Source: Streptomyces leeuwenhoekii
GTDB taxonomy: Bacteria; Actinomycetota; Actinomycetes; Streptomycetales; Streptomycetaceae
DNA: 64,000 bases
NCBI RefSeq assembly: GCF_001013905.1
Contig: NZ_LN831790.1
Location: 7,454,001 to 7,518,000, forward strand
Direction: 5' to 3'
Shown here: piece after piece, positions 49,721 to 58,516 of the stretch
How positions within the stretch are numbered: position 1 is the first letter of the stretch
Layout of the letters: the number at the start of each line of letters is the position of its first letter
Made by a program: the position numbers and the translations under genes
Notes under the pieces: model-generated
Database searches by the model: none
Told to the model about the DNA's origin: nothing
What the model saw: only the letters and a program-made list of their open reading frames with translations

Positions 49721-50983
49721 TCAGGAGGCGAGCCGGCCTTCCGCGTCGCCCGCGTAGAGACTCTCGTGTTCGAGTCTGCGCACCTGCCGGTAATCCCGTT
49801 CCACCTGGTCGAGGTCGTCGCCGAGCAGGTAGAGGTGACCGGGGGAGGTGAACAGGTCGACCGTTCTGTGGACGGGGGCGCCCGGCTGGAGCGCGTCGGT
49901 GGAGCCGCACAGGTAGCTGGGGAGCCGGCGCAGCTCGTCCAGGGGGGCGGCGGCGATCCGGCCGCCCCGCGAGGCGATCAGGACGACCACCCTCAGATGC
50001 TTGAGGAGCTGGTAGTCGGTGCCGGGCAGCCGGGAGAAGCGTGCCGGGTCCGTGTACGCGTCGACCGTCAGCGACACCTGACTGTGGCCGGTGGCGGCCC
50101 GCGGCCCGCGGGAGGTGACCGATCCCTCGAGCCGGGCACCGATCTCGATGAGCACCGGTCCCCGTGCCGTCAGCATGACCTCGGCATGGGCAGGACCGTG
50201 GGCGATGCCCAGGGCGTCGAGCACTTGGCTGACGTACGCGGTCAGGGCGCGCTGGACCGCACCGCCGGGCGGGAGCAGGTCCTGGTAGTCGTAGACCACC
50301 GCGCCGTCGACGCTGGTGCGCTGCTCCCGCCAGATCTCGTGGATGAAGTGCTTGCCGTCGCGGCTCACCGAGTTGACGAAGTACTGCTCGCCGACGAGGA
50401 GTTCCTGGGCCAGGACCCGGTCGTTGAAGCCGCCCATCTGGTTCGTCTGCCCGTGGATGCGCTCGAACGCCTTCCTGGCCTGTGCCGCGTTCTCGCAGAT
50501 GGCCACCGCGTCCGACCCGGCGCTCGCCAGCGGTTTCACCACCAGCGGCCAGTGACCCTCGGCGTCGGCCCAGGACAGGATCTCGGCCACGTCCTGTGCG
50601 GCGAGGCTCGCGGCAGCCGCGACGCCCTGCGCGCGCAGGCGCTCGGCCATGGCGAACTTGTCCCGGCGGCAGTGGCTCAACGCCGTGCCGTTGCCGGGCA
50701 GTCCGAGCCGTTCGGCCAGCTCGTCGGCCGTGTGCACGCCCCACTCGGAGCCGGTGATCACATGGGCGGGCCGGGCGGCCCGGAGCTGTGTGGTGACGTC
50801 GGTACCCGCGGAGGCGTCCAGGACCGCGGCGTAGTGTTCGGGGCGGAAGCCGCGGCGGAACTCCGCGGGCACGTCGCCGGTGCTGAGCAGGGCGATGGCC
50901 TGCCAGCCCCGGCGCGCGAACTCCGGGGCGAGCTGCGCCCCGGTGGAGAACGGATCGACGATGGCGACGGTGGGGCGGGTCAC
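49721..50983 (-). CDS. ATP-grasp carboxylate-amine ligase
   Basis: A 420-residue cytosolic ATP-grasp enzyme related to the BacD/dapdiamide-type L-amino-acid ligases. The N-terminal pre-ATP domain (PTVAIVDPFSTGAQLAPEFARRGW) is followed by LSHCRRDKFAMAERLRAQGV, the ATP-binding lysine region HWPLVVKPLASAGSDAVAIC and the metal-binding HAEVMLTARGPVLIEIGARLEG. It should activate a carboxylate as acyl-phosphate and join it to an amine, most likely an amino acid. I start at GTG 50983, which overlaps the stop of the aldo/keto reductase; a GTG nine bases upstream is possible. It is the downstream gene of a two-gene unit transcribed away from the NRPS-like gene. Confidence 0.9.
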   Translation of the reverse strand: MTRPTVAIVDPFSTGAQLAPEFARRGWQAIALLSTGDVPAEFRRGFRPEHYAAVLDASAGTDVTTQLRAARPAHVITGSEWGVHTADELAERLGLPGNGTALSHCRRDKFAMAERLRAQGVAAAASLAAQDVAEILSWADAEGHWPLVVKPLASAGSDAVAICENAAQARKAFERIHGQTNQMGGFNDRVLAQELLVGEQYFVNSVSRDGKHFIHEIWREQRTSVDGAVVYDYQDLLPPGGAVQRALTAYVSQVLDALGIAHGPAHAEVMLTARGPVLIEIGARLEGSVTSRGPRAATGHSQVSLTVDAYTDPARFSRLPGTDYQLLKHLRVVVLIASRGGRIAAAPLDELRRLPSYLCGSTDALQPGAPVHRTVDLFTSPGHLYLLGDDLDQVERDYRQVRRLEHESLYAGDAEGRLAS

Positions 50984-51963
50984 TGCGACCACTCCGTGGG
51001 CCGGCGGTCCCAGCGGTGGCGACGCAGCTCGGCCAGCAGCTCGGGGGCGAGCGGTGTGCCGTCACTGACGGCGAGATTGGCACGCACATGGGCCGGGGTG
51101 CGCATACCGGGAATCACCGTGTGGACCGCCCGGTGGTTCAGGATGAAGCGCAGAGCCAGCTCGGGCATGGTCATCCCCTCGGGGACCACGGGGCGCAGCC
51201 GCTCGGCGCGTTCGACGCTGGCGGCCAGATTCTCCGGCACGAAGTAGCTGTTGCGCCAGTCGCCCTCGGGCCACCGGCTCTGCGGGGTCAGGGTGCCGGT
51301 GAGGGTGCCCTCGTCGAACGGCACGCGGGCGATGACGCCCACGTCGTGGCGTTCGCAGGCGTCGAGGAGTTCGTCCTCGGGGGCCTGGTCGAAGATGTTG
51401 TAGATCACCTGGACGACGTCGACGAGCCCGGTGTCCAGGGCCGCCAGCACGTTCCAGGGCTCCCAGCGGTTGACGCTGATGCCGACGGCCTCCACCAGGC
51501 CCTGCCGCTTCATCCGTTCCACCTGGCGCACCCACAGGTCGTCGGAGGCCCACGCGTCCTCCCAGACGTGGTAGTGCAACAGATCGATCCGGTCGACGCC
51601 GAGGTTCTCGCGACTGTGGTGCAGATACTCCTCGACGTGGGCGTCGGGGAAGACCTCGGCGAAGCGGGCGTCCTTCCGCGGCGGCCAGCGGCGGTCCAGC
51701 GGCGGGATCTTGGTGGCGACGTACAGCCTCCGCTCGGGGTGGTCCCGGCACAGCCGTCCCAGAAGCTCCTCGCTGTGGCCGCGGCCGTAGATCCAGGCGG
51801 TGTCGAAGAAGTTGCAGCCGCCCGCCACGGCGAGCTCGAGTGCCTCGCGGCCCGCGTCCTCGTCCGTACCGGTCCAGCCGCCGGGGCCGCCCCCGATGCC
51901 CCACATGCCGTAGCCGATCTCGCTGACCTGCCAGCCCGTACGTCCGAAACGACGAAACCGCAC
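50980..51963 (-). CDS. aldo/keto reductase
   Basis: A 327-residue NADPH-dependent aldo/keto reductase of the AKR-11/12-like group (YdjG type). The catalytic tetrad residues are in FFDTAWIYGRGHSEELLG (Asp, Tyr), YVATKIPP (Lys) and DLLHYHVWED (His). The barrel ends with VHTVIPGMRTPAHV, the NADP-binding loop. It is coupled to the ATP-grasp gene by overlapping stop and start. In the cluster it may reduce the aldehyde formed by the NRPS-like enzyme. GTG 51963 has GGGGAGGG upstream. Confidence 0.93.
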   Translation of the reverse strand: MRFRRFGRTGWQVSEIGYGMWGIGGGPGGWTGTDEDAGREALELAVAGGCNFFDTAWIYGRGHSEELLGRLCRDHPERRLYVATKIPPLDRRWPPRKDARFAEVFPDAHVEEYLHHSRENLGVDRIDLLHYHVWEDAWASDDLWVRQVERMKRQGLVEAVGISVNRWEPWNVLAALDTGLVDVVQVIYNIFDQAPEDELLDACERHDVGVIARVPFDEGTLTGTLTPQSRWPEGDWRNSYFVPENLAASVERAERLRPVVPEGMTMPELALRFILNHRAVHTVIPGMRTPAHVRANLAVSDGTPLAPELLAELRRHRWDRRPTEWSQ

Positions 51964-52046
51964 CCGTCGAGCCCTCCCCAACGTAGTGTCAACTTACGCG
52001 CCACAGTACAGGATTGACGGTTATTGGTTCCCCGAAGGGAGAGCTG

Positions 52047-55000
52047 GTGCGGTCCGATCTGCGACGTCGGCTCCTGGTCGACTTCCAAGGGCGCCGAGTG
52101 CCCTATCCCACCGGCCGGACGACTATCCACCTGTTTGAGGACCACGCCCGAGACCATCCCGACCGGCCGGCCCTCCGCTGGGCGGACGCCTGTCTGACCT
52201 ACGGTGAGCTCGACGCGCTGGCCGCCCGGTGGGCCGGGGTGCTGCGCGCGCGGGGAGTCGAGCGGGGAGACTTCGTTCCCCTGGTCACCGCCGGCGGGCC
52301 CGAACTGCCCGTGATGATGCTCGCGTCGATGAAGGTCGGCGCGCCGTTCGTGCCCATCGACGACGCCTGGCCGCGGCAGCGCCTGCACGAGAGCCTGCGG
52401 CGGCTGCGGCCACGGGTCGTCGTCCGAACCGGGCCCGGTCCGGAAGCGGGCGACACCTCGATCGGTCTGGACGGTCTGGACGGTCTGGACGGCCTGGACG
52501 GCCTGGACGTGGTGCGTGTCGCGGGCACGGCACCACCCGACGGCGCCGCCGCCGTGCCCGAGGCGGTGGCCACGGTGGACGACCTGGCCTACGGCTTCTT
52601 CACCTCGGGCTCGACCGGCGCCCCCAAGTGCGCGCTCAACCGTCATCTCGGCCTGCTCAACCGCTTCCTGTCGATGACCCGCCGCTTCGGCGCCCAGCGC
52701 GACGTGGTGCTCCAGAACAGCCGGCACGTCTTCGACTCCTCGCTGTGGCAGCTCCTGTGGCCCCTGACCAAGGGCAGCCAGGTCGTGCTTCCGGACCGGG
52801 CCGGCATCCTCGACCTGCCGCGGACCGTGGAGGAGATGGCCCGCTACGGAGTGACCGCCACCGACTTCGTGCCCTCCGTCTTCAACATCCTGGTGGAACT
52901 GCTCACCTCCGACCCCGGGCTGCGCGGTCGGCTGACCTCCCTGCGGCACCTGCTCATCGGGGGCGAGGAGATCGATCCGGGCGCGGTGCGCGCCTTCCGG
53001 GCGATGTTCCCGCGGGTGACCCTCACCAACACCTTCGGGCCCACCGAGGCCTCCATCGGCTCGGTCTTCCACGAGATCCAGGACCAGGACGGCTCGGCGG
53101 TGCCCATCGGCCGGCCCATCGACAACACCTGCGCGATCCTGCTCGACGAGCGCGGGCACCTGGTGGAGCCGGGCACGATCGGCGAGATATACCTGGGCGG
53201 CGACTGCCTGGGAACGGGGTATCTCGGTGACGCCCGGCGCACCGCGGCCGCCTTCGTGCCCAACCCCTTCGCGGAGATACCCGGAACCCGGCTGTACCGC
53301 ACCGGAGATCTGGCCTGGCAGCGGGACGACGGGGCGCTGATGTTCGTGGGGCGGCGTGACCAGCAGATCAAGCTGAACGGGGCGCTCATCGACCTGCTGG
53401 AGGTGGAGACCGCCGTCGCCGGACACCCGGCGGTGCACCAGGCCAAGGCCGTCGTCCACGGCCACGGCGATCTCAAGACGCTCGCCTGCTGCTACGTCGC
53501 CGACGCGCCTGTGTCCGCGCGCGAGCTGGCGGCGCACTGCGGGGACCTGCTGCCGGCCCACGCGGTGCCGCGGGTGTTCCTGTCCGTGGCCCGCGTCCCG
53601 CTCACCGGCAACGGCAAGACCGACCGGCTGGCGCTCAAGCGGGAGGTGGCGGCGCGCCTGTCCACGAAGCGGCAGGAGACGGCGGCCGGACGCGGTCCGC
53701 GCCTGACGGAGCGGCAACACGAACTGGCCCGGCTGTGGGCGCAGTTGCTGCCCTCCTTGCCCGCCGGGCTGCCACGCCCCGATTCCGGCTTCCATGAACT
53801 CGGCGGCACCTCGCTGACGCTGCAGCGCCTCGCCGGGCTGATCCAGCGGTCCACGGGGCTGCGGCTGCCGCTGAAGAGCCTGGCGGCCGCCGGCACCCTG
53901 GCCGAACAGGCCGTGTTGCTGATGCCGGGGGGCACCGGCGCGGCGCGGGCCCTGGACTCCGCCGCCGATCAGCAGATGCGGGCGGACATCGAGCGGGCCG
54001 CGGCCGTGCCGCCCGCACCGGGGCACCCCCCGTCCCATGCGCCCCGGCACGCGCTGCTCACCGGCGCCACCGGCTTCCTGGGCGTCCATCTGCTCGCCGA
54101 GCTCCTGGAACGTACCGAGGCCGTGGTGCACTGTCTGGTGCGCGCCCGCGACCAGGGCGAGGCGCGGCTGCGGCTCGACCGGGTGCTCGCCGAGCACGGC
54201 CTGGACCTCGACGCGGGGCGGATCGTACCGGTACCCGGTGACCTGGCGCGGCCCCGGCTCGGCCTGGCCGCCGAGGCGTGGGAGGGGCTCGCGGAGCGGA
54301 CCGACTCCGTCGTGCACGCCGGCGCGCTGGTCAACCTCGTCCTCGGGTACTCCGGTCTCAGGGCCCCCAATGTGCTGGGCACGGCAGAGGTGCTGCGACT
54401 GGCCGTGACCGGCCGGCCCAAGCGCCTGCACCACGTCTCCACCCTGGGCGTGATCCCCGAGGGGGCGGGCCCGCTCCTGGAGGAGCACCGGCCCCTCCAG
54501 GCGCCCCGCGGCGGCTACGGCCGTTCCAAGTGGGCCGCCGAGCAGATCCTCGCCGCGGCCCGCGGCCGGGGCATCCCCAGCACGGTCTTCCGGCTGGGCG
54601 AGGTGATGGCGCACTCCCGGACGGGCCGGGGCAACCCGCGCTCGGTCCTGGAGCTGCTGCTGCGGGCCTGCGTCCGGCTGCGGCTGCGGGTGGCGACCGA
54701 TGCCGTGACCGACTGGACTCCGGTCGACCAGGCGGCGTCCGCCCTGGTCGAGGCGGTACGCACGGGGCGGGACAACGACAGCTTCCATGTGCTCAGACCC
54801 GGGGCGGTGCGGATCGACCGGCTCCTGGCGCTGCTCCACGAGCGCCTGCCCCTGCGCGAGACCGACTACCGCACCTTCCACGCGCAGACCACCGAGGGCG
54901 CGGCCCACGGTGCGGCGGAACTGGCGGCCCTGCGCTCCCTGCTGCCCGACCCGGAGACCGTCGGGCCCGGCGCGGACGCGCTCGCCGGGCTGTTCGGGGA

Positions 55001-55121
55001 CGGGGGCAGGCAGGTGTCGTGCAAGCACGGGTCCGAGCTGGCCGAGGCGTGCGGCCTGGCGTGGACGCCGGTGGGCGAGGACGTGCTGCTCGCCTGTGTG
55101 CGCCGTCTGGTGAGCGACTGA
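52047..55121 (+). CDS. stand-alone NRPS-like adenylation-PCP-thioester reductase enzyme
   Basis: A 1024-residue A-PCP-R protein. Adenylation domain about 30-540: YGFFTSGSTGAPKCAL (A3), FDSSLWQL (A4), NTFGPTEASIG (A5), YRTGDL (A7), GRRDQQIKLNG (A8), PLTGNGKTDR (A10). PCP: ELGGTSL with phosphopantetheinyl Ser589. Reductase: NADPH site LLTGATGFLGVHLL (about 670) and Y824/K828 in YGRSK. No condensation or thioesterase domain. It should load one amino or carboxylic acid and release it as an aldehyde or, with a second reduction, an alcohol. By eye the pocket code reads roughly D-S-W-D-L-G-T-I-G; no substrate recognised. GTG 52047 with GAAGGGA upstream; a TTG at 52014 is in frame. Confidence 0.94.
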   Translation: MRSDLRRRLLVDFQGRRVPYPTGRTTIHLFEDHARDHPDRPALRWADACLTYGELDALAARWAGVLRARGVERGDFVPLVTAGGPELPVMMLASMKVGAPFVPIDDAWPRQRLHESLRRLRPRVVVRTGPGPEAGDTSIGLDGLDGLDGLDGLDVVRVAGTAPPDGAAAVPEAVATVDDLAYGFFTSGSTGAPKCALNRHLGLLNRFLSMTRRFGAQRDVVLQNSRHVFDSSLWQLLWPLTKGSQVVLPDRAGILDLPRTVEEMARYGVTATDFVPSVFNILVELLTSDPGLRGRLTSLRHLLIGGEEIDPGAVRAFRAMFPRVTLTNTFGPTEASIGSVFHEIQDQDGSAVPIGRPIDNTCAILLDERGHLVEPGTIGEIYLGGDCLGTGYLGDARRTAAAFVPNPFAEIPGTRLYRTGDLAWQRDDGALMFVGRRDQQIKLNGALIDLLEVETAVAGHPAVHQAKAVVHGHGDLKTLACCYVADAPVSARELAAHCGDLLPAHAVPRVFLSVARVPLTGNGKTDRLALKREVAARLSTKRQETAAGRGPRLTERQHELARLWAQLLPSLPAGLPRPDSGFHELGGTSLTLQRLAGLIQRSTGLRLPLKSLAAAGTLAEQAVLLMPGGTGAARALDSAADQQMRADIERAAAVPPAPGHPPSHAPRHALLTGATGFLGVHLLAELLERTEAVVHCLVRARDQGEARLRLDRVLAEHGLDLDAGRIVPVPGDLARPRLGLAAEAWEGLAERTDSVVHAGALVNLVLGYSGLRAPNVLGTAEVLRLAVTGRPKRLHHVSTLGVIPEGAGPLLEEHRPLQAPRGGYGRSKWAAEQILAAARGRGIPSTVFRLGEVMAHSRTGRGNPRSVLELLLRACVRLRLRVATDAVTDWTPVDQAASALVEAVRTGRDNDSFHVLRPGAVRIDRLLALLHERLPLRETDYRTFHAQTTEGAAHGAAELAALRSLLPDPETVGPGADALAGLFGDGGRQVSCKHGSELAEACGLAWTPVGEDVLLACVRRLVSD
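52464..52508 (+). repeat. five 9-bp tandem repeats inside the A domain
   Basis: GGTCTGGAC occurs three times and GGCCTGGAC twice, in a row, giving five Gly-Leu-Asp units. They lie in a surface loop between the A2 and A3 regions of the adenylation domain. Perfect in-frame unit repeats like this tend to vary in number between strains by replication slippage. Confidence 0.9.
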
Positions 55122-55126
55122 CCGCG

Positions 55127-55159
55127 CTGTGCGGCGCCCGCCCGGCGGACGCCGCACAG
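55127..55159. terminator. bidirectional terminator between NRPS-like and permease genes
   Basis: CTGTGCGGCG (55127-55136) pairs with CGCCGCACAG (55150-55159) over a 13-nt loop in the 41-bp gap between the convergent genes. Confidence 0.65.
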
Positions 55160-55162
55160 GGT

Positions 55163-56695
55163 TCAGCGGTCCGGGGCCCGACGGCGCCGGGTGCGGGCGG
55201 CCAGGGCCCAGAACGCCACCGCCAGCAGGGCGAAGCCGAGCAGCGGCAGACCCTGGGTGGCCAGATACGTCCAGCGCTCGTCGTGGGTCCACCCCGAGGG
55301 CGCGAAGTCCGCGCCGAACCAGTCGGCCCCCAGCCCGGGCGTTATCAGCTGGAGGGTGGCGAAGGCGATCAGCAGGGTCAGCAGGGTCGCGATCGCGCTG
55401 GGATACGGAGCCCGGTAGGGCCGTTCGACGTCGGGAAACCTGGTGCGCAGCGCCGGCAGCGCCGGGAAGATCCACAAGTAGCTGATCAACGTGGTGGACA
55501 CGGCGAGGGAGAGCACCGCGCCGAAGTACTTGGCCGTGTCGCCGCCGGTCAGCTCGTGGGTGAGTACGAGCACGCCGGTGGCGACCCCGCCGGAGAGCAG
55601 GTTGACGCGCACGGGTGTGCCGAACCGCTCGGAGAGCACGCCCAGACCGCGCGGCGCGGCGCCGTCGTAGCCGGCGACGGCCAGGGCCCGGTCGGAGCCC
55701 ATCAGCCATGCTGTGCCGGAGGAGAACAGGGTCAGTACGAAGGCCACCGCGCAGGCGCTTCCCAGCACCTGCCCCAGGCCGGTGAGCACCACCGTGCCGT
55801 CGGCCTGTACATGGCCGCCGTAGACGGTGAAGACCTGCCGTACCGTGTCGAGGAAGCCGCCGAGTCCGGTGACCGCCGCCACCGGCAGCACCAGCAGGAT
55901 GCCCAGGACCGGGACGGAGTAGAGCAGCACGCTGAGCACGGCGCTGCGGAAGATGGCGAAGGGGACGTCCCGCTGGGGGTCGCGCATCTCCTCACCCGCG
56001 CTGCTGGGCAGTTCGAAGCCCACGTAGTTGAACATCAGAACCGGTATGAGCCCGATGAAGCCCGCCCAGGTGGGGACGAAGTCGCCCGCGCCGAAGCCGT
56101 GCAATCCGTTCTTGACGGCGTAGACCAGCACGGTGGCGGAGAAGAGGCCGAGCAGCACCAGGCGGGCCCAGCCGCCCAGGATGGGGATCCACTTGCCGAT
56201 CCGGAACGACAGCACCGCGGCGAGTACGCCGGTCCAGATGAAGGCCAGCGTGCCGGCGTAGAAGCCGGCGCCGCCCAGCGCGGTGCCGTCGCCGAAGAAG
56301 GTGGTGAAGGCGGTGACGGCCGCGACCGAAAGCGTGCCGCCGACCCACACCGGGGTGGTGACCCAGTACAGGAAGGCGGTGAAGGCGCCGGCCAGGTGAC
56401 CGAAGGCGAGCCGGACCCATAGATAGGGGCCGCCTTCCTGGGGGAAAGCGGCTCCCAGCTCGGCGAACAGCAGGGCCGAGGGGACGAAGAATACGGCCGC
56501 GAGCACGATCATCCAGGTGAACGCCTCGGGGCCGTGGGCCGCGACGGTGCCGACGGTGTCCAGCCCGACGATGGTGCACAGCAGAAAAAAGAGGATGTCG
56601 AACCGGCCAAGATTCTTTTTCAGTTTGCGTCGTTCGACCGCCGAGCTGTCGTCGATCAAGGGCGGAGGGAGAGGTGATACGGCTGGCGTGTCCAT
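55163..56695 (-). CDS. APC-family amino-acid permease
   Basis: A 510-residue membrane protein with about twelve hydrophobic segments. The first is FDILFFLLCTIVGLDTVGTVAAHG after a basic start; the family block is GLIPVLMFNYVGFELPSSAGEEMRDPQRDVP (segment six, with the FELPSSAGEE signature of the amino-acid/polyamine/organocation superfamily). It probably brings an amino-acid precursor into the cell or exports the product. It is divergent from the radical SAM operon with 247 bp between. ATG 56695 was chosen; in-frame GTG codons at 56701 and 56731 could extend it. Confidence 0.92.
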   Translation of the reverse strand: MDTPAVSPLPPPLIDDSSAVERRKLKKNLGRFDILFFLLCTIVGLDTVGTVAAHGPEAFTWMIVLAAVFFVPSALLFAELGAAFPQEGGPYLWVRLAFGHLAGAFTAFLYWVTTPVWVGGTLSVAAVTAFTTFFGDGTALGGAGFYAGTLAFIWTGVLAAVLSFRIGKWIPILGGWARLVLLGLFSATVLVYAVKNGLHGFGAGDFVPTWAGFIGLIPVLMFNYVGFELPSSAGEEMRDPQRDVPFAIFRSAVLSVLLYSVPVLGILLVLPVAAVTGLGGFLDTVRQVFTVYGGHVQADGTVVLTGLGQVLGSACAVAFVLTLFSSGTAWLMGSDRALAVAGYDGAAPRGLGVLSERFGTPVRVNLLSGGVATGVLVLTHELTGGDTAKYFGAVLSLAVSTTLISYLWIFPALPALRTRFPDVERPYRAPYPSAIATLLTLLIAFATLQLITPGLGADWFGADFAPSGWTHDERWTYLATQGLPLLGFALLAVAFWALAARTRRRRAPDR

Positions 56696-56942
56696 GTGCA
56701 CGGATACTGCACTTCCCCCGTCGGACCGCACAACATGAAATGGCTTTTTCCGCTGCGGGGGAGGCCGGACCGGAGAACTTTCGCCGAAGCGAGCGGAATG
56801 ATTGCTTCAATGGCGTCACGGCATCGACTCTCGGCCAACTAACCGCAGAAGTAGGCTACTTGACGCCCCATGACCGGTACGCAAGACTGACTCGCCTGTT
56901 TGGCGGGATCAATCTGCCACGGATGCCCCCGGGGAGTCCTGC
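56696..56942. promoter_or_regulatory. divergent promoter region of permease and radical SAM operon
   Basis: The 247-bp gap has a lower GC content than either gene. It should hold promoters for both directions. GGGGAG before GTG 56943 is a clear ribosome site. I found no palindrome shared with the 83-bp gap at 51964-52046, so the cluster does not visibly share one operator. Confidence 0.4.
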
Positions 56943-58511
56943 GTGAAAGTCAACCTGTACTACGCCCCATTCCCCTCGCAGATCTTTCGCGGCTGCGAAG
57001 AACCCATCAATACGGAGCGGCCACTGAATCCGAAGAGCGCCCTTCCCACGCTGGCGGCGGGCCTTCGGATGTTCTCGGAAGAAATGGGCTTCGACTGCGA
57101 CATCGAGATCATCGATATGCAGCTCGGCGGGCAGCGCATCCCGTACAAGACCATCGAGTACGGCCCGCACCAGATGGACTGCTATCGCTACGGGTCTCCC
57201 TTCGAGGATTTCGTCGAGCAGATCCGCGGAGCCGATATCCACGGACTGACCTGCAATTTCACGAACAGTGCGCAGATCACCGCGGACCTCGCCCAGTTCA
57301 TCAAGGCCGTCAACCCCAGGGCCTTCGTGGTGGCCGGCGGCGTCGATCCCACGGCCCGCCCGCACTACTACCTCCAGCGCGGGGTCGATCTGGTCGTCCA
57401 GGGCGAGGGTGAATGGGTCTTCTCGCGGGTCGTCCAGGCGTTCGCCAACGGCGGCGACTACAGCGAGATCCCCAACACCGCCACCCTCGACCGGATCGCG
57501 CCGAAGATCGACATGTCGCACATCCTGGACATGAACGCCCTGCCGCCGATGGCCCTCGACCTGGTCGGCGACCTCTCGCTGTACACCGACACCGCCGAGG
57601 GCCCGCCCCCCGAGGGCGTGGGCACCAACTACATCTGCTGGGAGACCTCCCGCGGCTGCGCCTGGCGCTGCTCCTTCTGCACCGCCCCCTCGCGCGGCAA
57701 GTACCGCTTCATGTCGCCCGCCGCGGTGGAGACACACCTGAAGTACTTCCGCTCGCTGGGCATCAAGACCATCGTGTGGCAGGAGGACAACCCGCTCTCG
57801 CGCATCCAGCAGAACGGCACCGGGCGCTACCTGTACGACAGCGGCCGCGAGGAACTCCTCGACATCTTCCGGATGATCCGCTCGTACGGGTTCGCCTGGG
57901 AGTTCGCCAACGGCATCGAGTTCGGCAAGTTCCGGCAGAACGGCCGGTTCGACCACGAGCTGGCCGAAGCGCTGCTGGGCAGCGACAAGTCGGCCGACGG
58001 ATGGACCGGCTGCTACCGGGTTCAGATCCCGCTCGACAACATGAACATCGCCAAGAGCCGCTTCCCCAAGCTCCTCGGCTTCGACGAGCAGGTCGACATC
58101 CTGGCGACGATGCTCACCGACTACGGCGTCGGGCACCAGACCTACGACCTGTTCATCGGCTACCCGGAGCAGGACGCGGTCGCGGTCGACCAGTTCAACG
58201 ACTACTGCCGGCGCATCAAGGAGGAGCTGAGCGCCCTGGGCGGCGACGCCTACCAGCCCTACTTCAACGTCTTCAACCTCTCGCTGCTCCCCGGGGCCCG
58301 CGACTACACCACGTTGCGCAAGCTGCTGGCCTTCGACGTGGAGGAGAACCCGGAAGTGATCGGGATCTTCCTGTCGGCGATCAACACCGACCACTTCAGC
58401 TACTGGGACGTCTACCAGAAGCGCCTGGAGATGACCAACGCCCTCAACGACCGCGAGCTGCACCGGCTGTACGACGGGATCTACGCCGGTCCGACCACGG
58501 CGGGGGTGTGA
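56943..58511 (+). CDS. cobalamin-binding-domain radical SAM enzyme, first paralog
   Basis: A 522-residue B12-type radical SAM enzyme (BchE/OxsB-like layout). Residues 1-190 form a Rossmann-like B12 domain (IRGADIHGLTCNFTNSAQIT, PRAFVVAGGVDPTARPHY, GVDLVVQGEGEWVF). The 4Fe-4S motif CAWRCSFC has Cys239, Cys243 and Cys246; SRGCAWRCSFCTAPSRGKYRFMSP continues as a usual radical SAM barrel, with FEWEFANGIEFGKF-type blocks. Members either transfer a methyl group to an unactivated carbon or rearrange carbon skeletons. GTG 56943. Its stop overlaps the earliest start of the second paralog. Substrate unknown. Confidence 0.9.
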   Translation: MKVNLYYAPFPSQIFRGCEEPINTERPLNPKSALPTLAAGLRMFSEEMGFDCDIEIIDMQLGGQRIPYKTIEYGPHQMDCYRYGSPFEDFVEQIRGADIHGLTCNFTNSAQITADLAQFIKAVNPRAFVVAGGVDPTARPHYYLQRGVDLVVQGEGEWVFSRVVQAFANGGDYSEIPNTATLDRIAPKIDMSHILDMNALPPMALDLVGDLSLYTDTAEGPPPEGVGTNYICWETSRGCAWRCSFCTAPSRGKYRFMSPAAVETHLKYFRSLGIKTIVWQEDNPLSRIQQNGTGRYLYDSGREELLDIFRMIRSYGFAWEFANGIEFGKFRQNGRFDHELAEALLGSDKSADGWTGCYRVQIPLDNMNIAKSRFPKLLGFDEQVDILATMLTDYGVGHQTYDLFIGYPEQDAVAVDQFNDYCRRIKEELSALGGDAYQPYFNVFNLSLLPGARDYTTLRKLLAFDVEENPEVIGIFLSAINTDHFSYWDVYQKRLEMTNALNDRELHRLYDGIYAGPTTAGV

Positions 58512-58516
58512 GCGCG

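Noticed and set aside
51510..55709. 1399-codon open frame on the minus strand across the NRPS-like gene
   Set aside because: It is the antisense of a clear A-PCP-R gene; long antisense frames are expected at this GC content, and the translation is low-complexity with no domain.
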